This document shows, one piece after another, positions 59,368 to 64,000 of a DNA stretch of 64,000 bases. The notes under the pieces are model-generated. The model was given only the letters and a program-made list of their open reading frames with translations, did not search any database and was not told the origin of the DNA. Numbering within the stretch: position 1 is the first letter of the stretch; the number at the start of each line of letters is the position of its first letter. A program made the position numbers and the translations under genes. Source of the DNA: Nannochloropsis salina CCMP1776 (Eukaryota; Sar; Eustigmatophyceae; Eustigmatales; Monodopsidaceae); assembly GCA_004565275.1 (NCBI GenBank), contig SDOX01000011.1:333881-397880 (forward strand), written 5' to 3'.

Positions 59368-60279
59368 ATGCAGGACAACGGCTCACCATCCCATCCATGC
59401 GAAGAACAGGCGATGGTGTCAAAGCAAGAAGCACACTATGACGATGTTGCCAAGGAATACAATAAGGCATGGTTTTACGAGGACGGCACAGACTACCAAC
59501 GGTGGCTAGTGCGAAGCTTACAAACTCGCTTACAGGCTGCACCCGACAGCCGTGTAGTCGACATGGGTGGAGGCACGGGCAATTTCAGCGCCGCCTTCTA
59601 CAAGGAATGTAAATTAGAGAAGCCTGTTCTGTGCGTGGATCCCTCCAGGGCGCTACTGGCGCAGGCGCAGAGACATGTATCCGAAGTGGAGCCTTTATTG
59701 GCCGACGGTTTATCCTTCGTGGGCACGACAGCCTACAACCAAGCGTACGACCGTATTCTCTTCAAAGAGGTCGTGCATCACTTTCCACAAGACGAATTGG
59801 GCGTCGTATTTGCTGGTACTTTCCAGCAACTGCGCCCGGGAGGTCGGCTCGTTGTCATGACGCGCCCGCATGACTCAACCCACTACCCCTTTTTCCACGC
59901 AGCACATCAGACATGGAAAGCGGTGCAGCAAGATGAGACGATCTATGCTCAAAAATTAAGAACCGCAGGCTTTGACGTCTCTGTAGACCATGCGGATTAC
60001 ACGGTGACCATGCCTCTTTCTCGATGGCTGAGCATGGTGGAGAGTCGCTTCTGGTCGACCTTGCATGGATTTTCGGACGCGGAGATGGCGGAGGGCTTGA
60101 AGGAAATTAAAGCGCGATTTTTGGGGGATTCTCAAAGTGCATCTTCGACAACACATCGAGAGCAAGGTGATCACAAGGGGGAAGCGCTGGGTCGTGAAGA
60201 GAGGAACGACCCGCCTATTTCCTTCCCGGATCGGCTCGTCTTCATCACGGGCCTAAAAGCTAAAGGAGGTTACGCTTGA
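59368..60279 (+). CDS. Class I SAM-dependent methyltransferase
   Basis: 303 residues, single exon, ATG at 59368. Rossmann methyltransferase with motif I VVDMGGGTGNFSA (63-75), acidic motif LCVDPSRALLAQAQ (Asp91 for the SAM ribose), motif III-like YDRILFKEVVHHFPQDELGV and LRPGGRLVVMTRP. This is the methyltransferase-11/25 style found in small-molecule and ubiquinone/sterol-type enzymes. The substrate is unknown. Residues 15-45 (EAHYDDVAKEYNKAWFYEDG) are the usual N-terminal helix region. No targeting peptide is apparent, so a cytosolic enzyme is likely. The C-terminal 70 residues include a low-complexity stretch before a final strand (DRLVFITGLK). Confidence 0.85.
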   Translation: MQDNGSPSHPCEEQAMVSKQEAHYDDVAKEYNKAWFYEDGTDYQRWLVRSLQTRLQAAPDSRVVDMGGGTGNFSAAFYKECKLEKPVLCVDPSRALLAQAQRHVSEVEPLLADGLSFVGTTAYNQAYDRILFKEVVHHFPQDELGVVFAGTFQQLRPGGRLVVMTRPHDSTHYPFFHAAHQTWKAVQQDETIYAQKLRTAGFDVSVDHADYTVTMPLSRWLSMVESRFWSTLHGFSDAEMAEGLKEIKARFLGDSQSASSTTHREQGDHKGEALGREERNDPPISFPDRLVFITGLKAKGGYA

Positions 60280-60935
60280 GGACATTTTAAATATTTCTAG
60301 GAAAGAATACAGTGCGTCAGTGCGTTAAACTTAGGTGTAATTTATTTTTTTTACAGAGCGATGCAGCCGCTCAGTCACATTCGCCTCAACTGCAACGTAT
60401 TGAACCTGCTTGTTTGATTAGCAGGACCGCCACATCTCAACCCCAACGTGAGCACAAGACACATAAAGTCCATCTACTCGCAAAAAGCGAGCAGCTAGGC
60501 ATATCTCTTCGGAACTCTTGACCAGATAGGAAACCGGCATCCGACGCCGGTTGCTTACTGTTCCGACTCATATTAGTACGCTGTGACAGTTTTGTTGTTC
60601 GGACGCCGTGCACATCACCTACTGCGGCATAACTCTTATTCTCGACCCCTCTTGGGCTTCGAAAGCGGCATCAAATAGGATCAGGGGTCGATCATGTTCC
60701 ATATAGAATTGGCTATCTTGAAGCTGCTCTCTTTGTGACAGTCCAGGGTGAACTCCCGCACCTCTTCTTTGTCGGGCAAAGAGACGACTGGAAAGGGCAT
60801 GGAGAGAGTGGTAAAATGAGTGGCGGCGCTGGAACAGGAGAATAAAACCTAGAAATCTCGTGAAAAGGCTAATGTAAGTGATACGATATCGACACGAGTA
60901 TGACATGGGGTAGTAGAGATCGGAGCGCGACACAT
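60280..60935. other. Convergent 3' region, methyltransferase and Spc24
   Basis: About 650 bases of 3' flank. The short hairpin-like word ccggcatccgacgccgg at 60534-60550 is noted. No gene seen. Confidence 0.5.
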
Positions 60936-61789
60936 TTAAATCAATCGGCGGCAAACGAGGGCCACAGGAGGGGCGCGACCCGCCCCCTTAGTATCGTGAA
61001 AAGGCGACCACTCAATCCACGAAACCCTCTCCGTTTCCGCTCCCACTGCGTTTACTCCTCGAAACTTACATCCTCGGATCAAGTGACTCTTCTCGCCGTC
61101 GTCGTATTTCCATCGAATCCCAGTGATGTTGGCGTACAGGCTTAGAGCGTGCAAGACACGCGGCGCTTGGTCTTGGCTGGCATGCTCAATTCCTTTCGCC
61201 TTCTCCTCCACTTCTTCCGCCTCAACTTTCATACACTCAACATTTTGTCGTGTATCTGCGATCTTTTTGTTCATCGCCACTAGTACTTCCTCCGTCTCTC
61301 CTTTCTCTCCTTCCAATGCCGCTTTTCGGGATTTGTCTGCCTCTTCCGCAGCCGGTAGAGCGTCAACTGCAGCTTGCGAAACGTTGACTTCTGCAGTCAA
61401 ACCGCGGATGCAAGTCGCAGCTCCAGCTTCACGTGACTGTACGGTGTCCTTGATCTCTCTTTGCAATTCCCGAATCTCTTCGATTGTATTCGTGTCCTGG
61501 AACATCGCACAGTTCGAACATACGTCAATAATTTTCAAATCATAGTGAATGACGACAAAGAGACACGGAAAAACAAGTGATTGTCAAGCCAGGCCCCTTT
61601 GAATGAGAGAAAAATTATGGAGACGTCGATAAAGAGAGAGAGAGCGGGAGAGGGGGCATCTAGGGCATCTTTATTTTATCACATTTTCCTTGCCCCGGTA
61701 GGTGAAGTCCACCTTACCTCACGCCCTGCAAAGAGCTCTTGGACCTCGGACATGATGCTCCGCGTCTCTTCCCAAGTCATTTGTGGCAT
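60936..61789 (-). CDS. SPC24: Spc24-like kinetochore protein (Ndc80 complex)
   Basis: Outer-kinetochore Ndc80-complex subunit linking to the centromere. Exons 61718-61789 (MPQMTWEETRSIMSEVQELF, ending GAG|GTAAGG) and 60936-61496 (after TTCCAG, starting DTNTIEEIRELQREI) join in phase 0, giving 210 residues, typical for Spc24. Residues about 25-130 are a continuous coiled coil (KSRKAALEGEKGETEEVLVA, MKVEAEEVEEKAKGIEHA). The globular C-terminus begins PRVLHALSLYANITGIRWKY, the clearest Spc24 signature. The tail is GAETERVSWIEWSPF and then a short end. A 24-base GTAAGT...CGCAG stretch within the tail keeps frame and is too short for a normal intron, so I read it as coding. Spc24 sequences diverge strongly, so the name rests on the coiled coil plus the C-terminal motif. 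Confidence 0.72.
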
Positions 61790-62422
61790 TCTATCCTATC
61801 GCACGTGGAGAGATGGAGAGAAATCTTCGAATTATGCGTTCAATTGGATGAATGTCGCCTATGCCAGGAAGAAGTGGTCGTTAAATGGTGCTGTCAAACG
61901 ACGATGCTCACCAGGCTTGACAAAAGTCGGGTTTCCATGGACGCGCTCTCACTTCAAACACACGGCCATACTAAGATGAAGAAACTGGTCACTGTGCGGC
62001 CTGACAAGCTACATGCTTCAGACCCGGCAGGTGTAGGTGCAATGTGACGAGCAGGGTTGGGAGTGGAGGAGGGCGAGATTTAAAACTTTGAACGGAAAAA
62101 GGCGCGAAAACTGGACGTGGGAAAAAGTGGGGGGTTGGCTGGCAAAAGCGCTCCCTCCCAAGATTTAATGAGCGAACGATGACAAAATTGAAATGGAAAT
62201 GCAAGTTTGGAAGAAGAAGTTCGCAGGGTTTGAGAAAGCCTTCAAGAAGGACACTCAAAGTGTGAGAAGAGAGGTAAAAAGAGCGTTGTGGCAATTTTTC
62301 ATCTTACTGATACAACATCTCAAGTACATGGCGACATGGTTTGATTTTGTCATTTACTGTTTCAAAGCCGCTGCTTTAAAAACCTTGTCTCCCGCACTCC
62401 TCCTCCTCCGGCCCCAATCATC
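61790..62422. other. Spc24 promoter region and 3' flank of the carrier gene
   Basis: About 630 bases. Plus-strand frames cross it (61739-62047 and 62193-62786), including QVWKKKFAGFEKAFKKDTQS and CRLCQEEVVVKWCCQ. They overlap antisense exons of both neighbours and lack motifs. I do not call a gene. Confidence 0.4.
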
Positions 62423-63958
62423 CTATATCGGTGCCTTCTTTCCCGGCTGTTGCACGTTGAGAAGACGTTTTAAGAAATCAAAAGTTGTGAAGCTTATCCC
62501 CAAAGCCACTGGCCCCTTTATCCAATTCATCGACAAGCCCTTGAACAAGCCTTTGACTCCTTCCTGTGTGTATACTTCCCGAAGTACCGCCCGCATGCTT
62601 GCTGACAGCGGGTCGTACCCCCTAGACGGTGTTGCTCGGAGGGGCACATGGCCGCGCCGGGGTTCCCCTGCTCCTACAGCTGCATGTCCTTTCTCCCTCC
62701 CTTCTACATCCCCTCTCTGCACAGGCATTTCCGGAGACTTCACTCCAGCCGTCTGCATCCGTCTCCGGACCACGTCCAGCGGGTAGGTGGCCGACTGGGC
62801 GGCGAGCCCAGCAAAGGCACCGCACCCGAGCTTTTGCAGAGTGCTTGGTTCCTCCCCGGTCAAACGATGGATCTGGTGATTCGCCTTGTCATTTATTGTG
62901 AAAGCTATGCCGGCGTAAGGCAAAATGCCCAGTAAGGTAGGGGTGACGCCTCTGTACAGAGAGAGGATTCCTCCTTCTCGGTAGGCAGCCTTGAACACAT
63001 CCAGGACGGTGTGATGGGCGCGACCAGCACCATTCGCGAGAACCCTCTTACTTCCCAGCTTTCCTCCAGCCTTTTCCCCATCCTGAAGTGCATGTGATAC
63101 TGACGACGTGGAGGCTCTTTCGACCCCCACTCCTCTGCCACCAGCCGGCATGTGTCTCCGAAGGTACTGGGCCCCTTGTGCACCCTCCACGGCCAGCCGG
63201 GCTCTTGCGAAATCCAAAGGATATGTACAAGTACAAGAAACGAACCCCGCAAAAGACCCAGCGAACAGGCTCTCCAAATTCGTCAGCTGCCCACCTTCAA
63301 CCTCCCCGTTCATCTTCAAAATGTACGCCTTCACGGTGTCGAAAGTCATGAATTGAATCCCGGCATAGGGGAACACTCGTAGCATGGTTGCGCTGTTCCC
63401 CTTCCATAGCCCTCCGAAGCCCTCCTCATGGTATATCCGCCTCATTATAAAGAGGACTTTCCGCAGACAAAATTCCTCAGAAGAAACTTGAAACAAAATT
63501 TTGATTCGGTCCACTGGTGCCACAACACTTTTCGCCACCATGCCTGCCAGTCCTCCTGTTTATTGGGAAATCAGGCCAAGTAGGTGGATGGGGTGTGAGA
63601 GAAGGCTCTTCTCCAGGAGCGATCTTTAGAGACATTGCGAAAGCTAGCATGTATATCCGATTTCCATTCGCGTTCAATCATCACATAAGTTTTTTTCCTA
63701 TATCTATAAATTCATTCTATGCCATACAATGACATCGTGCATCTTTATCCGCCACGTCAACTTACCTGCCATAATAGACTTGGCGGTACTGATCGCATTT
63801 TCGAAATGCGTGGCTGAGCCAAGAGGCATGTGCACAGGCTGCTCCTCCACGTTCTCTACAGCCACCCTCATATTTCCAGTATCTCTCCGTGGTGCGTCGA
63901 ACCGCTTGGTCGATGGCGCAGGGAGCTCCATCTTCGCATTAAAAAGCGGCGTTAACAT
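62423..63958 (-). CDS. Mitochondrial carrier family protein, CoA/ADP carrier type (Leu5/SLC25A42/SLC25A16-like)
   Basis: Six-TM inner-mitochondrial-membrane exchanger. Exons 63766-63958 (ATG at 63958, ending GGCAG|GTAAG) and 62423-63543 (after GGCAG) join as G|GC, giving 437 residues. Three carrier repeats are seen, each with the Px[D/E]xx[K/R] motif: PVDRIKILFQ, PLDFARARLA, PLDVVRRRMQ. The second halves show GGLWKGNSATMLRVFPYAGI, LSLYRGVTPTLLGILPYAGI and KGLFKGLSMNWIKGPVALGI. PYAGIxF in repeats 1 and 2 and the first-repeat APVDRIKIL(F/L)Q pattern fit the CoA/adenine-nucleotide carrier clade. Inserts between helices in repeats 2 and 3 (about 60 and 55 residues, low complexity) make it longer than the usual ~320. 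The exact substrate is inference. Confidence 0.9.
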
Positions 63959-64000
63959 AGGGAAAGGAAGTGCTGCGTGTCAGTGAATAAAAAGACAAGG

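Noticed and set aside
61739-62786. Plus-strand frames that might form a spliced gene (CRLCQEEVVVKWCCQ; FAGFEKAFKKDTQSVRRE with flanking AG and GT)
   Set aside because: They overlap exons of Spc24 and the carrier on the other strand, have no family match, and I could not build a consistent exon chain.

Overview
This is a compact nuclear eukaryotic window, most likely from a photosynthetic stramenopile such as a eustigmatophyte of the Nannochloropsis type. That assignment is inference. The grounds are dense genes with short GT-AG introns, several predicted plastid proteins with a signal peptide followed by a phenylalanine at the expected cleavage site (the heterokont ASAFAP-like pattern), and an ApbE-fused soluble NADH:fumarate reductase of the kinetoplastid/heterokont kind. 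I see no plasmid, phage, IS, CRISPR, rRNA or convincing tRNA, and no recognisable transposon or virus-derived element.

Layout, left to right. Position 1-2525 (-): ER HSP90 (endoplasmin), cut by the window edge. 4450-5934 (+): unknown multi-membrane protein. 6340-7695 (-): DHHC palmitoyltransferase. 8324-9050 (+): three-exon complex III subunit QCR9. 9658-10527 (-): unknown membrane protein. 11112-14041 (+): Elongator subunit ELP2, with an apparent one-base frameshift. 14242-15495 (+): GEK1/DTD2-type D-aminoacyl-tRNA deacylase. 15815-19573 (-): ApbE-fumarate reductase-flavin reductase fusion. 19960-22459 (+): RING-BRCT protein. 23567-25186 (-): unknown two-exon gene. 26200-28464 (-): TFIIIC subunit 5. 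29381-30423 (-): a five-exon DUF1348 (NTF2/SnoaL-like) gene reassembled by hand. 31211-32455 (-): BASS-family transporter. 32893-33170 (-): 3' part of an unidentified small spliced gene. 34477-39483 (+): XRN1 exoribonuclease. 40469-42274 (+): unknown, possibly degenerate AlkB-like protein. 42970-43875 (-): ribosomal protein eL18. 44600-46372 (+): ankyrin protein. 46434-49456 (-): XPD/ERCC2 helicase. 50010-53213 (-): phosphatase-nucleotidyltransferase-pseudokinase fusion. 54250-56268 (-): arginyl-tRNA synthetase. 56769-57361 (+): CIAO2/MIP18. 57699-59195 (-): unknown membrane protein. 59368-60279 (+): SAM methyltransferase. 60936-61789 (-): Spc24-like kinetochore protein. 62423-63958 (-): mitochondrial CoA-type carrier.

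The genes are mostly housekeeping (protein folding, tRNA quality control and modification, RNA decay, Pol III transcription, translation, DNA repair, Fe-S assembly, respiration) and form no single pathway. CIAO2 (cytosolic Fe-S targeting) and XPD (an Fe-S client) lie about 7 kb apart, which is probably chance. Several genes are head-to-head with short shared promoters: 19573/19960, 43875/44600, 56268/56769 and 59195/59368.

The most distinctive items are the phosphatase-nucleotidyltransferase-pseudokinase fusion, the fumarate reductase carrying its own flavin transferase and apparent flavin-acceptor serine, the hidden multi-exon genes in seemingly empty stretches, and a perfect 21-bp hairpin at 39906-39954. 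I found no clear multi-gene undescribed system.
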